Assembly: GCF_964340395.1 (NCBI RefSeq)
Contig: NC_135567.1
Coordinates: forward strand, 13,878,591-13,942,590
DNA: 64,000 bases
Reading direction: 5' to 3'
Source of the DNA: Glandiceps talaboti
Taxonomy: Eukaryota; Hemichordata; Enteropneusta; Spengelidae
Under the pieces are notes generated by a model. The model searched no databases. It had not been told where the DNA came from and was given only the letters and a program-made list of their open reading frames with translations. Shown here piece by piece: positions 35,601-48,090 of this stretch (position 1 is the first letter of the stretch; each line of letters opens with the position of its first letter). The position numbers and the translations under genes were made by a program.

Positions 35601-36712
35601 CTGAAAATCTTTAGAAAATATAAGGAAAATTATGTATGTAGTTCGACAATAATGCTGAAGTTTTTGCACGTATTATGTGTGGATTCTATGTCTGCCTCAT
35701 AATTACCTCAGGTTGGAGTTGCTTTGGAATGCAAACAATAAAAATGTTTATTTTAGAGGAAATTCCAACAGTACAAAAAAAGTTCAATGAATTACATGGG
35801 GGACATTTTTTCATCTGTCGTACGAGCATAACTTGACAGTTGCATTCAATTAATTATTTTACTTGGGACAAAAATTTTAGTAATTTTGTTGTTCACCAAC
35901 ATTACAGCTATAAACCTAAATTCCTGACTGTGGGGGACAACCTTAAAGAAATACAAAATATGTCCTTGAATATTAATCATTAAAGGTACCTGTCGGAGGG
36001 GAATGTCAGAAATTTTTGCACCTTCAAATTTCGAGTAACAGACCTACATACCAGGGACACCCCTGCATAGAATTTAGGACAGAGAAAAATGAGCGTTGAA
36101 GACCCAGCGTGAACTTAGATCCATTTATCGATATAGAACCTGTTTTTAAACCAGGTCAGTTACCAGACTATATTTCAGTCTAGAAAATCACTTAATTTGA
36201 CAAAAAATTCTCATTTTGTCGTGGCACAACTGCAAAATTTTGACCAATAAGAAATAAGAAAGCCTAATTTGGTCATGTGACTTGTAGGTCGTTCACCTCA
36301 GGTTTCTGTGCTCCACCAAAAAATGTTGACAGAAAAAAGGAAAAAGCAAAAAAAAAAAGGCCAACACATTTTCACTTCATCACAAAAGTTTTCAGTATTT
36401 GGAAATTACATTAAACTTCAAAAATTATTTGAAAATTTGCAAATCTGCAAAAAAAAATCTCACCAAACAGTAATTTTGTAGTTTATTGCAGTTTGCAAGA
36501 AACAACTTGTTATGTAGTCATTAAAATATTTCTTGGGATTAAAAAACCGTAAGAGGGTGTCAAATTCCTTCCAAAGTTGAATATTTTGAGGCTTAGATAA
36601 TGTTTCTTGTGGTTTTTATCCAATAAACAACCTCCCTACTTCAGGAAGCCATACACAATGTTGTTTTGGTCAGCTTGAGACTGTTGTACAAATAAGGAAG
36701 TACCATCTATGA

Positions 36713-36881
36713 ATATTAATAAGCAGCTAAACAAATAAGGTAATCTCATGAATATTCATGACTCATCCAAAGACTGTTTGTCGTGAATATTCATGTATGC
36801 TAATTCAGCAGTCAGCTGGTTACAGGTGTATAGAATCAGTGCAATACATTCTTCTACATAGTCTGCTGTAAAGTTTATAAA
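36713..36881 (+). promoter_or_regulatory. Candidate promoter upstream of the proximal first exon
   Basis: TATAAAG at 36875-36881 is preceded by ATGCTAAT (36797 region) and three TGAATATT-type motifs. One of these is the 14-bp palindrome CATGAATATTCATG at 36747-36760; another copy, TGAATATTCATG, is at 36784-36795. Spacing to the ATG at 36926 suits a short 5'UTR. This is pattern evidence only. Confidence 0.35.
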
Positions 36882-36925
36882 GTCAGGGACATTATATCTG
36901 TGATGGTGTGTGTTTGCCGATAGCA

Positions 36926-36955
36926 ATGGTCAAAAAAATGATGTCGAATTTACAA
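36926..36955 (+). CDS. Candidate alternative first exon of MCC (proximal)
   Basis: A short ATG exon of ten codons (MVKKMMSNLQ) ends at CAA|GTAAGT (donor at 36956), phase 0, compatible with the MCC exon at 48091. A TATAAAG box lies 45-51 nt upstream of the ATG (36875-36881), and octamer-like ATGCTAAT and repeated TGAATATT motifs precede it. Vertebrate MCC has a short isoform with a brief unique N-terminus, so a small first exon here is plausible. A peptide this short cannot be tested by homology alone. Confidence 0.4.
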
Positions 36956-37019
36956 GTAAGTACAGATTTTCACAAGAATTTTAGATCTATTTTATGGTAG
37001 TCAGTGTGAACTGCTACAT

Positions 37020-37500
37020 TGTGGTCTTTCTACACAATAGGTACATGTGTTTGTGTTTGTATACATTGTACACAGAGCAAGTCTGTATGTAACTGGTATA
37101 GTGTGTTCACATGTGTAGGTATTGGATAATTTAGTGTACTGTGTATTGCTCAAAGTAATGCTTTCGTGTGTTATTGTTTATAGTACAAACAGCAAGTTTG
37201 TAACGGGAATAGTATGCTAACGTGTAGATATATGATTTAGTGTACTGTGTATTGCTCAAAGTATTGCTTTGGTGTGTTATGGTTTATAGTGAACCATAGG
37301 GGGTCCAAGAGTGAACACAGAGCAGTGTGTCCACATGTGTAGGTATTGGGTAATATAGTGTACTGTGCATTGTTCAAATTACTGCTTTCGTACGGTTTAT
37401 AGTGAACACAGCAAGTCTGTAACAGGTAGTGTATGCTAACATGTGTCGGTATATATAGTGTACTGTGTATTACTGAAACTTAGCTTTCATGTGTTACGGT
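37020..37500. repeat. About 110-125-bp tandem repeat just downstream of the proximal candidate exon
   Basis: Three to four units share CACATGTGTAGGTATTGG, TTTAGTGTACTGTGTATTGC, TCAAAGTA.TGCTTTCGTGTG, TTATAGT and ACAGCAAGTCTGTAAC. Confidence 0.7.
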
Positions 37501-37672
37501 TTTAAAACTATGCAGTCACCATAAGTTCAATGTCAAGGGCTTGAACCTTGAGTAACAGGTCGGTACAATGAGGGTAAAAATCGATTTTAAAAATCCCCTC
37601 TCTAAAATTTGCTAGGTTGAGTAATACACTCTCTCCCCTCCCTTCTTGTTGTCCCCCAAAGAGGGACATTAT

Positions 37673-38060
37673 AGTTCAATGCTCAAATTTAACTTGTATA
37701 TGCCTGGCAGTCATATTTTGCCAAGTGAACTGTTTCAGCTACAACTAGTTCCTATTGATTTCCATTCGTCGAACAGACTACACACCTTCATTTGGTAGTC
37801 GAGATACAATGTTTAGTAGTCTATGTGTCCTGGACTACAGCTAATTTGGTAGTCGAGATACAATGTTTAGTAGTCTATGTGTCCTGGACTACTGCTAATT
37901 TGGTAGTCTAGATACAATGTTTAGTAGTCTATGTGTCCTGGACTACTGCTAATTTGGTAGTCTAGATACAATGTTTAGTAGTCTATGTGTCCTGGACTAC
38001 AGCTAATTTGGTCATCTATAATCTAGATACAATATTTTAGAAGTCTGTGTCGTGGACTGC
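37673..38060 (+). mobile_element. hAT-like MITE, copy 2, with internal 54-bp tandem expansion
   Basis: Carries the same interior markers as the 29.7-kb copy. Its second half (TTTGGTAGTCGAGATACAAT ... TCCTGGACTACAGCTAA) is repeated at 37791, 37845, 37899 and 37953, plus a partial copy near 38007, a 54-bp period. Confidence 0.75.
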
Positions 38061-40720
38061 AGATTTTGAAACATGTTCTCAAAATATTATTTTAGTTTCA
38101 TTGTTTGAGGCTACAGTTTTGTTGTGAAGGGCAAACACTAGAATAATTCTCAAATTTCTTAATTTCATGTCCTTGTAAAAAAATTCAGGAATTATTGTTT
38201 ACCTGTGTAAATTACTCTGAAAATCAAAAGAACTGTATTCTGCAGACTACAATTTTATATGAACATGGACCAAAATGATATTTCTAACCACCTACCCACA
38301 TTTCATTAAATTTTCTGTCGAAAAATTTTGAGCAAAAAAAAGGAAAGAGAATTGTGACAAAACTAATTTTATCAGCAAACTGCGTATTAATTATCATTGA
38401 GCTAGGGTGTGAATGTAGGAATAGGGATAGGATTAGACCCCCTAACATAGGCAAAATTCATACTTCTAACATTGAGAGCCCCACTATGCTTCTACTACTC
38501 TACAGGTGTCGGACGAACTATTTTATTGACACTTTTTTTCAAAGCATAGAAGAAATATGTAAGACAGAAAAATTTCAACCAGTTAAAATATGAAATTCTT
38601 GACAGGGCAGGGGGAGGGAATATTTAGTCCACTATAAATTTATGCATATACTACAGGTGTTGGGGCGAACACTTTTTTGGGCAGAAGAAATGTTTATTAA
38701 GTCGGAAGAATTTCTGAAGCCAGTAGGTTAAAATGTGAAATTCTTGAGATGACCAGGCCATGAAAGTTTTAGAAATAAGAATAGAGAAAGAGATTTATAA
38801 GTCGTAACACCTGTAGGAAAAACATTTGAAGGGGAGGTGTTACCTTAGTAGAAGAATTTCATGGGAATGATAGGAATTTTGAAATAAAGTAAAAGTTCAC
38901 TTGAGATTTGTAGACACAAAGTGTGGGGGACTGAGAGGTGGATACGGGGTCAGACGTTTTTACAGTGAATACGTAAACCTGTAAGGTGAAACAGTTGGTT
39001 TAATGTAGAACTATGCAAGTCAGCGGATTACGATCAAAATTTTGGTCCAAAAATTACAAATTTTAAAAAAATTTGTCATCTGTAAATGAGTCTTTTCAGA
39101 ATTTTTCAAATTTTCACAAATTTTGAAAAAAAAATCAAAAAATTTGGTCCTAAAATACTTTTCAGAATTTTCTCTAATTTTCTCAAATTTGTTCAAAATT
39201 TGTCAGAAACCAAAATGTCTTGAGAAAGTAGACAAAATGAAAGGAGGGGAGGTGAATTTCGGTACGATACCTTCCATTGTTGTGTAATGAACTATCGAAG
39301 TGAAAAATTAGAAAAAGGAGAGAGAATATTTCTGAAAGTTTCTTGACATCAAGTGAAATGAAATTAGGAAGGGAGAAAGAATCCGGGATTCTAAGAATTA
39401 AAAAAATGTTTTGAAGTTGAATTTATTTGAAATATGTGTTGAAACTTTTTCAAAATCTGTTTTACATACATGTCCCATTTATATTTTATGAGGACAGCTA
39501 ATTGTCTGGAATTCCTCGGTATTCACTCTCCATTGTCACGAGAATACACAGTACAAATTTGATTTAAAATATTCCTACAACCTTGAAATTAATGAACCAG
39601 AAAGAGTACGATGTGTGGTGTTACACCCCTATGTTCTAGATAAATAGAGTAGCCCTCCCATTGGAACATATGGGGAGATACCAATATATTAGAAACAGGG
39701 GGTTGAAATTCAAGTTTTTTCGTTGCCAGCATATAAACTTTGTTTGGTGTAAGGTCAGTGGGTCCTCAAGGTCAAACATAAGCACCTTTAGGGTCTAAAT
39801 GTGTGTTTTTCACTACAATAGTCAGTCAAAACACTTGAGCTCCTCAACAATCAAACCGTATCCCAGCATAAATTTTCAAACAAAAATTTTTGTTTTTTGT
39901 GAAATTTTGGCAAATTTCAACTGCATTTTAGACTGCAATCGAAAAAATAATAAAGATAAAGAGATTGTGACCAAAATTCTTTTCAAAAAATAACAAATTT
40001 TTGGAAAAAAACATTTGTGAAAAGAGTCGAACATTTTTTCACTGTCTGGCAGCAAGGATTAGAGTGGATAGGTAGTGTGGATTTCACATGTTAAAACAAC
40101 CAAACAGATCTTTGAAGTGTGTTGTTATGTTTCAAGGGTAGCCTGTCCAGGAATGGTGTGATTGATGACAGGTATGTGAATACTCCTCTTGAGCGTCCGA
40201 CAGCCTTGACATTTGAGATATATGGATCCGTACGACACATGACGTATGGCTTTTGTCAATGATTTTCATTTATTTTCAAAACAATTGTCCAGTCACTCTC
40301 AGCAAAAAAATAGTTTGGACCTTATATGCATAGGTTTTCAACAAAATAACTTTCAAGTGGTTTTAGTCGCTAAAAAATTACACAAAATTTGTAAAAAAAA
40401 AAAATTGAAAATTAATCAAAAATGGTATACAATGTAGTAGTTACATGTACTTACAACATCATAAAAAGTAAAACAAGTGTCTTAATTATCAAACTTCAAA
40501 AATTTGGATTAGAAGTTAGAGTATATTGTCAATGGAGAAGTGTAGAAAAAAAGTGTCTAAAAATATGTCAAGAAGCTCTCTACACCTAAGCTTGGAGTGG
40601 AAAGCTTCTTGACATAGTACATGTAACACAAGTCTCTGGGTGTAGAACATTTTTGAGGTCGTAACACTAAGACGAGTCATTTGGCTAGAGAGCATCTTGA
40701 GATGGTAACATAAGACAAAT
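38060..40720. other. AT-rich non-coding stretch
   Basis: AAAATTTT-rich text with two related blocks around 38490-38760 (CTACAGGTGT.GG.CGAAC, AGAAGAAAT). Near 40560-40720 single diverged relatives of the 45-bp repeat at 41.2 kb appear (CAAGTCTCTGGGTGTAG). No gene. Confidence 0.45.
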
Positions 40721-40755
40721 CTTGTGTGGAGATATAGTCTTTAAGATACATGTTT

Positions 40756-41120
40756 CTTGTCACGATGACATTACTTGCCATGACGACATTTTTTGCCATG
40801 ACTTTTTACTTTGTCAGACATTATTTGCCCCGATGACATTACTTGCCACGATGACATTACTTGCCACGATGACATTACTTGCCATGATGACATTTTTTGC
40901 CATGACTTTTTACTTTGCCACGATGACATTATTTGCCACAATGACATTACTTTGCCACGATGACATTACTTGCCATGGTGACATTACTTTCTACGATGAC
41001 ATTACTTGCTACGATGACATTACTTGCCACGATGACATTACTTGCCATGATGACATTACTTGCCACGATGACATTACTTGCCACGATGACATTACTAGCC
41101 ACGATGACATTACTTGCCAC
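40756..41120. repeat. 18-bp minisatellite, about 20 units
   Basis: CACGATGACATTACTTGC and variants. As 18 is a multiple of three, both strands carry long open frames (CHDDIT repeats); these are artefacts of the repeat. Confidence 0.93.
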
Positions 41121-41205
41121 ACTATAAGCTAGCTTATCACTCATGAGAAGCCTGATCATGCTGATAGTGGTTGAATAACATGACATATTGTACAGTCTAC
41201 TTGAG

Positions 41206-41375
41206 ATAATAACACCAAGACGAGTCACTGGGCTTGACAACGTCTTAAAGATTCTAACACCAAGACAAGTCTCTGGGTTTGACAGCGTCTTAAAGATTCT
41301 AACACCAAGACAAGTCTCTGGGTTTGACAGCGTCTTAAAGATTCTAACACCAAGACAAGTCTCTGGGCTAGGTCT
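41206..41375. repeat. 45-bp minisatellite, about four units
   Basis: ATTCTAACACCAAGACAAGT, CTCTGGGTTTGACAGCGTCT, TAAAG; spacing exactly 45 at 41251, 41296 and 41341. In-frame repeats on both strands are incidental. Confidence 0.92.
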
Positions 41376-41889
41376 AAAAATGATGACTTGGTCAGGTGTG
41401 ACATCAATGATTGACATACATCAACTTAGTGGTTCATTTAACTTCAGAGTGATCAAATGATAACACTTGTGTTCTGGAAATAAACCGGATGTTTATAGTC
41501 CTAGAAAGAAGATAAAAATCTATCAATAGAATCAAATAGAATTAAGGTATTTGTCAAACAATCTGATCTTACCAATATGTAGTGTTAAACCTGAGACTTG
41601 ATCTAAGATTACATTCTAGATATCACCACAAATTAACGAAACATTAGTTTGTAAGATACAGATAGTTGTGCCACACTCAGCCAGCACTCAAAGTAATAAT
41701 GCGAAGGGGACTCTGAATACCGGGAGATGAACACTGGTTGAGAAGCCTGATAGGACTGACAAGATGATGTACCTTAGAGTCTAACAAAACATACATGTAT
41801 GTCTTGTCAAAACCAATGTACTGGGTTAGTTTTGACTTTAGCCTAGATACTGCTAGTCTAGTTCCTATCCAACCTGTGAAATAAGATTG

Positions 41890-42105
41890 GCACACACACC
41901 ATATTACACATTTTCATATACACATACACAGATACACACGCACATACACACACACGCACATGCACACGCATGCACACACACACACATACATACATACATA
42001 CATGCACACACACACATACATACATACATACATACATACATACATACATACATACATACATACATACATACATACATACATACATACATACATACATACA
42101 TAAAC
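41890..42105. repeat. CA/TACA microsatellite
   Basis: Mixed (CA)n with CG interruptions changes to pure (TACA)n from about 42010 to 42102. A related TACA array lies at 56877-57036. Confidence 0.97.
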
Positions 42106-42109
42106 ACAC

Positions 42110-43430
42110 ACTAAAAAATCACCCCAAAAATTTGTCACAAAATTTTGCTGAGCTCCGGACAAAAAGAAAATAATTTGCTTCAGAGGGAGGTATTGGCTCA
42201 ACAAAAAAATAGCTATGCAGGTCATCAAGTGATTTTATGTTTGCCGACTGTAATTATGAAGACAGTAATTCACTCGTCAATCATCGTGTTTACAGTATAG
42301 TTCAGTCAAACACATATTTCCGACTGATCAAGAATTCTAGAAAAAATACCGATGAAGTGGCCCTGAAGAGTTTTGAGAAGCCACAAAGTGACATCATGGT
42401 GTCAGACATTGTTCCACTGCACACCTGTCAAGGATATTGTCTAAACCCTCAAGGTTTCAGGAAGGAAATTGTTTGTTGTTTGTCTTTGCTCTTTGTTGCC
42501 AAAAGTCATGTTGACAAAAATTTTTGGCTTTTTGACAATTTTTGTAACGTTTGTTCTTTATTTTGGACTAGAGTAATAGAACTTATTGTTATATAAGAAA
42601 TGGTGTCAAAATTTTAGTCCAAAAGTGAGAAAATTCACTGGAAAATCAAGAAAAGTTGACAAGACTATCAACTTTGCATACTCCAACTTTGCCCTGCAGT
42701 AAAGGGGTTAAGCTGCTTAAGACTTTATGTCAACTTCCGATGTTGTTGTAGTGTTTAGATCACCTCACAGATAGCTTCTTGAACTTTGTACATAAATCAA
42801 AAGCTCACTACCACTACCGCACACATTCAAGTAGCAAATAATGCAGACTACAGAAGAAGATGGAAAATTGAAACTCAATATTTTTATGAAATTTAAACAG
42901 ATTTGATAATTTTTATCCCAGGATTTTAGTACAAATTTATTACTTCCGATAATTTGTATGATTTTACTCAAAAATATAGAGGTTTACCAAAAAGTTATTT
43001 AAAAACCCACAAATTTATATCGAACAATTTTGGTAGAAAATTGAAAAAAATTTCAGTTATGAAATTATTTTTACATCAAGTCCAACATTTTAATACAGAT
43101 TTATTAATTATTAACATTTCTATAATGTCACTCTAAAATAAAGATGAGATTTTGAAAAAAATTCTTTGAAAAATAAAAATTTATATCACGCAGTTTTAAC
43201 CAGAAAGTCACGGAGAACAGGTTTTCATTCTCTTGAAACTTACAAGTGCATCAATGTAAGAATTTTGAAAGAAAGCTGTAAATATTTTTTGACTATTTCA
43301 TCTCAATATATGCTGGAATTTTAGGTAATTTTCTTTCAACTAAAAACCACCCAAAATTGGGTTTTGTTGTTCAGTGTAGTTTATAAGTTCCAATGGCAGT
43401 GTCAAGCCTGTTAAAGATAGATAACTAAAT
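42110..43430. other. Non-coding stretch
   Basis: A + frame at 42237-42420 (ADCNYEDSNSLVNHRVYS...) has mildly coding-like composition but no usable splice pair or known match. AAGGGGTTAA near 42702 resembles one end of the TTAA MITE. The remainder is AT-rich. Confidence 0.4.
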
Positions 43431-43885
43431 CTGTTAGAATTTATTCGACTTGACACTGTAATGAAATTATGGGTACAAATTGATTCCAAGGCCTGTCTTG
43501 AGTACATTTTACTGTAAATATTTTACTGTAATTACTTTGACATTGTAGGGAAGGCATAATTTGATTCGAGGCTTGTCTCAAGTACAAATATAGTGACTTT
43601 GACATTTTACAGAATTCATCTAGTGCAATTTGAATCCAAGGCTTGTCTCAAGTACAAATACAGTGACTTTGACATTTTACAGAATTCATCTGGTGCAATT
43701 TGAATCCAAGGCTTGTCTCAAGTACAAATAAAGTGACTTTGACATTTTACAGAATTCATCTGGTGCAATTTGAATCCAAGGCCTGTCTCAAGTACAGATA
43801 ATACATTTGTGTAGTGACTTTGACATTTAGGAATCTATAAGGTTCAATTTGATTCCAAGGCTTGTCTCAAGTACATCTGACATTG
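43430..43885. repeat. 70-bp minisatellite, about six units
   Basis: TTTGAATCCAAGGCTTGTCT, CAAGTACAAATA.AGTGACTT, TGACATTTTACAGAATTCAT; exact 70-bp spacing in the central units (43631, 43701), looser at the edges. Confidence 0.88.
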
Positions 43886-44023
43886 GCATTGCAATCCCAT
43901 GACGATGTTTACATGACAAACAGTTTTGGTTTTATTCATGACTTTCACAATCATTCTGTGTTGGTGTAATTTGCTACAAGATCTCAAGGTTTTCACATTC
44001 TCATGGAGAAATGTCAACCACTG

Positions 44024-44024
<1 letters not shown>

Positions 44025-44115
<91 letters not shown>
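44025..44115. repeat. TC microsatellite running into assembly gap
   Basis: Pure (TC)n for about 90 nt up to the gap; on the other strand (GA)n. The open frames through it are artefacts. Confidence 0.97.
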
Positions 44116-44215
44116 NNNNNNNNNNNNNNNNNNNNNNNNNNNNNNNNNNNNNNNNNNNNNNNNNNNNNNNNNNNNNNNNNNNNNNNNNNNNNNNNNNNNN
44201 NNNNNNNNNNNNNNN
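44116..44215. other. Assembly gap, 100 N
   Basis: Exactly 100 N, the usual placeholder for a gap of unknown length, directly after the TC tract. The true microsatellite length is unknown. Confidence 0.99.
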
Positions 44216-44308
44216 AAGACAGAAAGTAAAAAAATATTTTCAAATTGATTTGTGACAATACTATTCATTCTTGGAGTGTAGTGTAATCCCAGACATCATG
44301 CTTACACT

Positions 44309-44321
44309 AGGTCAAAGGTCA
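44309..44321 (+). promoter_or_regulatory. Perfect DR1 nuclear-receptor-type motif
   Basis: AGGTCAAAGGTCA. Function unproven. Confidence 0.3.
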
Positions 44322-44591
44322 ATACATTGAAACCATTCAGGCTTTGAACCAGCTAATGTGTGTGGGTTACCTAGCAACAGTAAATCAGTAAAATATTTGC
44401 ATTATCAGACAATTTGTTGACTTCAAGTTTAATAGAATAATATTACTAAGTATTTAGGTTTAAAGGAGCATGTTGAATAAGAAGTAAAATTTAGGTGAGA
44501 AAAATTTTGTAAAAAAATTTTTGAAAGTTTTGGAAAATTTGTGAAAGTTTTTGTTCGAGCATAAACAACACATGTGCAATGTTCTGTCTAG

Positions 44592-44853
44592 GTTCATGAA
44601 TTTAACCTCGTACACCAAAATTTACAATTAGCTCACCAAAGCATTCACCAAGTATCCACCATGGTTTCGTCAGTGTTTTCTGAAGTTACAACACATGCGT
44701 GACTTCAGCCAATTGTCCCAAAGTTGGTAATGTCCCCATCACGGTTCAAAGATGGTTGTAAAAAAAAACAGATGAAGCCATAGTGGATATCTGGTGAAAG
44801 CTTTGGTGAGATAATTGAAAATTTTGGTGCAATACGAAGTTAAATTAATGAAC
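44592..44853. mobile_element. 262-bp MITE with about 80-bp imperfect inverted repeats
   Basis: The left arm (GTTCATGAATTTAAC, ACCAAAATTT, CTCACCAAAGC, TATCCACCATGG) pairs with the right arm ending GTTAAATTAATGAAC, with a roughly 95-nt centre. No coding capacity. Flanks give no clear duplication. Confidence 0.8.
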
Positions 44854-45469
44854 TTAAATACCTCTATTGCCTGTTATCCATAGTTGGATTGATTCTAGAT
44901 TTTGTAATAAATTCATCAAAAAAAAAGAATTATCTGAAAGAAGTAATGTCGAAGGATTGAGATGGTACGGAACAAAATTTTACTAATTATGTGAGAAAGT
45001 TGGATTGAATTACAGGCCGAGTTATTGGACTGTGTGCTTGACAGCAATATTTTGATTTGTCACATGACACTAAATATTTGGTCTAAAAGTTATTGAATTC
45101 ATAGAAATTATAATTTTAGCAGTTGGAACCTAAAAAATTGATGTTGGCCTTCAGTGTAAAATAATTTTGAGATTCGACAAAAAGTGTATGGAAAAAATTT
45201 TGTTCAAGTGAAATTGGCGGGAAGATTTTACTGAAGTTTGAAACTTTAATATTATTTAAGTTCAGTTATCAGTCCCAAAATGTTACTTTGTTGCTTTTTG
45301 CCAAATTCCAATTAATTTGAGATTCAACAAAAAGTAGTAGGAAATAGGTCTTTTATTCAAATTAAATTGGCGAGAAAATAGCACCAAGGTTGGAAACTTG
45401 ATACAAGTTCTGTTACTTTGTTGCTTTTGTAATTGTTGGTTGCTACAAGTTAACTCTTTGTCAAGTGTG

Positions 45470-46560
45470 ACCAATCGCCAAGGTTGCAACAGTAAACCAT
45501 GAAATTAGATCATATGATTGCCATGGGGGAGTCAGATAAACAGACATAAAAAAGACAAACGTGTGACATCAACCGTGATCATAGAACGTGAATCTTAAAA
45601 ATAGAATGTGTCATAACCAAGGCTGCGACAATAAATTATATAGTATGATTGCCATGGTCAAGATAGATAACAGACAAAAAAAAGAAAAATGTGTGATGTT
45701 GTGTGACGTCAACCATGCTTATATACGCCATGAATCTTGAAAATTTATGTATATGTCAACAACGAAGGCTGTGACAATAAACCATGAGATTACATGTATC
45801 ATGCATGATTGTCATGGTCAAGATATAACTTCAGACATCAGACCGTGGACAAACGGAACCAGTTACAAACAGGGAAAGTAAACACCTGGATTGAATAAAT
45901 AACACTTGGCTCAGCATGTTGGAACAACAGAGATTTGTATTAAACACCATGGTTTGATAAGAACAGTTTTATGGTCTCTTTATGTGTACATGAAATACCA
46001 GGGGAACTTGACATTCGTTTGTGAACTATTATGTAAAGTGGTCATAAAACTGTTCTTATCAAATGATGGAATGTAATACAAGTCTTTACTTCCAACATGC
46101 TGTGTCAAGTGTTATTAATCTAATCCAGTTGTTTACTTTCCCTATTTGTAACAGGTTCCGTTAGCCCACAGTCTGATGTCGCAGTTGTAGATAAACACAA
46201 AGGTGTGATGACAACCATGGTCATAAGATAAATGTTGAAAATTGAAACGTCTTCGTCTGACGATGATCAAGGTTGCGACGATACACCATGAAATTACTAT
46301 TATGATTGCAATGGCCGTGATTTGATAAACACAAAAGTGCTGACGGCGACCATGACTGTGGTGACGTTCAAGTTTTGAAAGTATTTTTAACGACAACAAG
46401 CTGTGACATAAAGGGTAAAAAGACATTACTGGGATGACTGCCATTGCCATGACTGGATAAACACAAAAGTCTGTCGACAGCCATGACAGTGATGTCAAAC
46501 TTTTAAAAGTACTTCTGACAGCACTACCAAGGCTGCGACAATAAAGCGTGAAAAGACATC
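45470..46560. repeat. About 130-150-bp tandem repeat, interrupted by a palindrome
   Basis: Units share AAGGCTGCGACAATAAACCA, TGA.ATTA..ATATGATTGC, CATGGTCAAGAT.GATAA.C, GACATCAACC.TG.TCATA. They occur in the same orientation at 45470-45835 and 46185-46560, on both sides of the palindrome. Confidence 0.75.
45833..46182. mobile_element. 350-bp imperfect palindrome inserted in tandem repeats
   Basis: The arm with ACATCAGACCGTGG, CGGAACCAGTTACAAACAGG, GAAAGTAAACA, CAGCATGTTGGAA, GATAAGAACAGTTTTATG mirrors the arm ending CCACAGTCTGATGT, with a roughly 60-nt centre (about 45975-46040). It is foldback-like and non-coding. Confidence 0.8.
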
Positions 46561-48060
46561 ATTCGAAGCACGTTCCATTCGCATATCAATCTCATTGCAG
46601 TCTAATAGTCTTGACCATTAGTGCATGTTACCGTGACGATACATTGTAGTGAAATTGACATATTATTGTAAAGTTTTTAAAGTGTCAATGTATGTGTTTG
46701 AAGAAACAAACAAGAGTCACGCCATGCGCATTTTACTGAAATTCAACTGTTGCCCCGTCAAAAGCGGTTTTCTGTAGTCGGAAGAAAAGAAACATGAGTT
46801 TCCTTTCACAAGTTCACTATAAGGTCACACTAGATGTTTCTTCTCAATTCTCAATTTTTCTCCGACTTACGGAAAGTGATTCTTAATTGAAATATTTGTA
46901 GTTATGAGCGGGTGGTTTGCTCGCATGTCCCCACAATCATCTCGTAAATTAGTTGTCTAAAAAAGTGCCGATCTAATTGCCGAAATTCCGCTAACCGTTT
47001 TAGAATGTTATTGTACTATTGTGCAGGTCTGCAAATAGAAACTGTCGTCTGAACCCATAATCATTTACATACCTTAGTCGAAATAGTCGACATAACAAAC
47101 TGTTGTCATGGCAACTAGAGGACGTTAACCTGTAAATCAGACTGCTTGTTTGTGATATTGAGGGTAGTGAAGCAGAAAACCACTGGCCTTCACAATCAAA
47201 GGATGTCAGCTGGTATAGTGTCTCTTCCTAAAAGTTTTGTCGAATATTATAGGAGGAGATTTTGGGCAAATATTTCCATGTTTGGCATCTTTTAACTATA
47301 TTTTCTTGCCACCATTTTATTTTGTAAACCATTTTATAGCTTTATTGTCTAAAATCAATTCTAATTTAAGTAAAAAGTTTCAAAAAATTTACAATTTTGG
47401 GGGAAATATTTTAATATTTATAGCCACTTTTAACTGTATTTTTTGCCACCATTTCATTGTATAAACTATTTAATAGCTTTATTGCCTAAAATGAATTCTA
47501 AATAAAAAGAAAATTTTTTTAAGCTTGAGAATTTTTGTGATTTGTAAATGTTGTTCGACACAAGGCTTTGTCTGTCTGTGTCTGTGTGAATGAGATATAC
47601 ATGTATTAGTTGAAAAATACATCTCATTGTAGATTTCTGCTTAGTACTGCATGTTGAGGTGTGAATTATTGTGTTCTCTAAAAAATGTATTTTGGCAGAA
47701 TATTGTTATTTTTGCTCTTCGTGTTGTAAACATTGACATTAGTGCATTTATTTTATCATTTAGTAACTTCTTTCTGTACATTAATGTAGACTTTGAAAAA
47801 AAAAAATTCAAAATCTGAGAAAATTTGTTTAGTGAATTAAAATAACTTTTTGGCCCAAAATAATCAGAACATTTCATTCCTCCAATGTATTTTTCTGCAG
47901 GTTTATTTGTTTGATATTTGATTACTCAAAAGCCAACATTCAGCGGAATCAAATTTTTGTTGAAAAGTGAATTGCACAGTCAGCATTATGCTAACTAGTC
48001 ATTTGTTACAGCCAATCAGATGTTAGAATTTTTGGAAGTCAATAAATTTACATATTAATC
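46560..48060. other. Non-coding DNA before the MCC body
   Basis: A roughly 145-bp unit occurs twice at 47250-47500 (TTGCCACCATTT.ATT.TATAAAC, TTTAATAGCTTTATTG.CTAAAAT.AATTCTAA). Nothing else recognisable. Confidence 0.5.
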
Positions 48061-48090
48061 ATGTCACACACCTGTTCTGTTTTGTTACAG

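Noticed and set aside
40722-41460. Long ORFs on both strands with 6- and 15-residue repeats
   Set aside because: Produced by 18-bp and 45-bp minisatellites whose units are multiples of three; no signal of selection or splice context.
41887-42228. Cys/Tyr/Val or His/Thr-rich ORFs, also at 56797-57093
   Set aside because: Translations of TACA/CA microsatellites.
42237-42596. 119-codon + ORF after the TACA tract
   Set aside because: The first half looks mildly coding-like, but no known similarity, no good acceptor-donor pair, and the second half is low-complexity AT-rich text.
44001-44268. Ser-Leu / Arg-Glu ORFs through the gap
   Set aside because: Translations of TC repeats and N bases.
46142-46498. 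118-codon minus ORF
   Set aside because: Falls entirely in a diverged tandem repeat; no domain or splice support.
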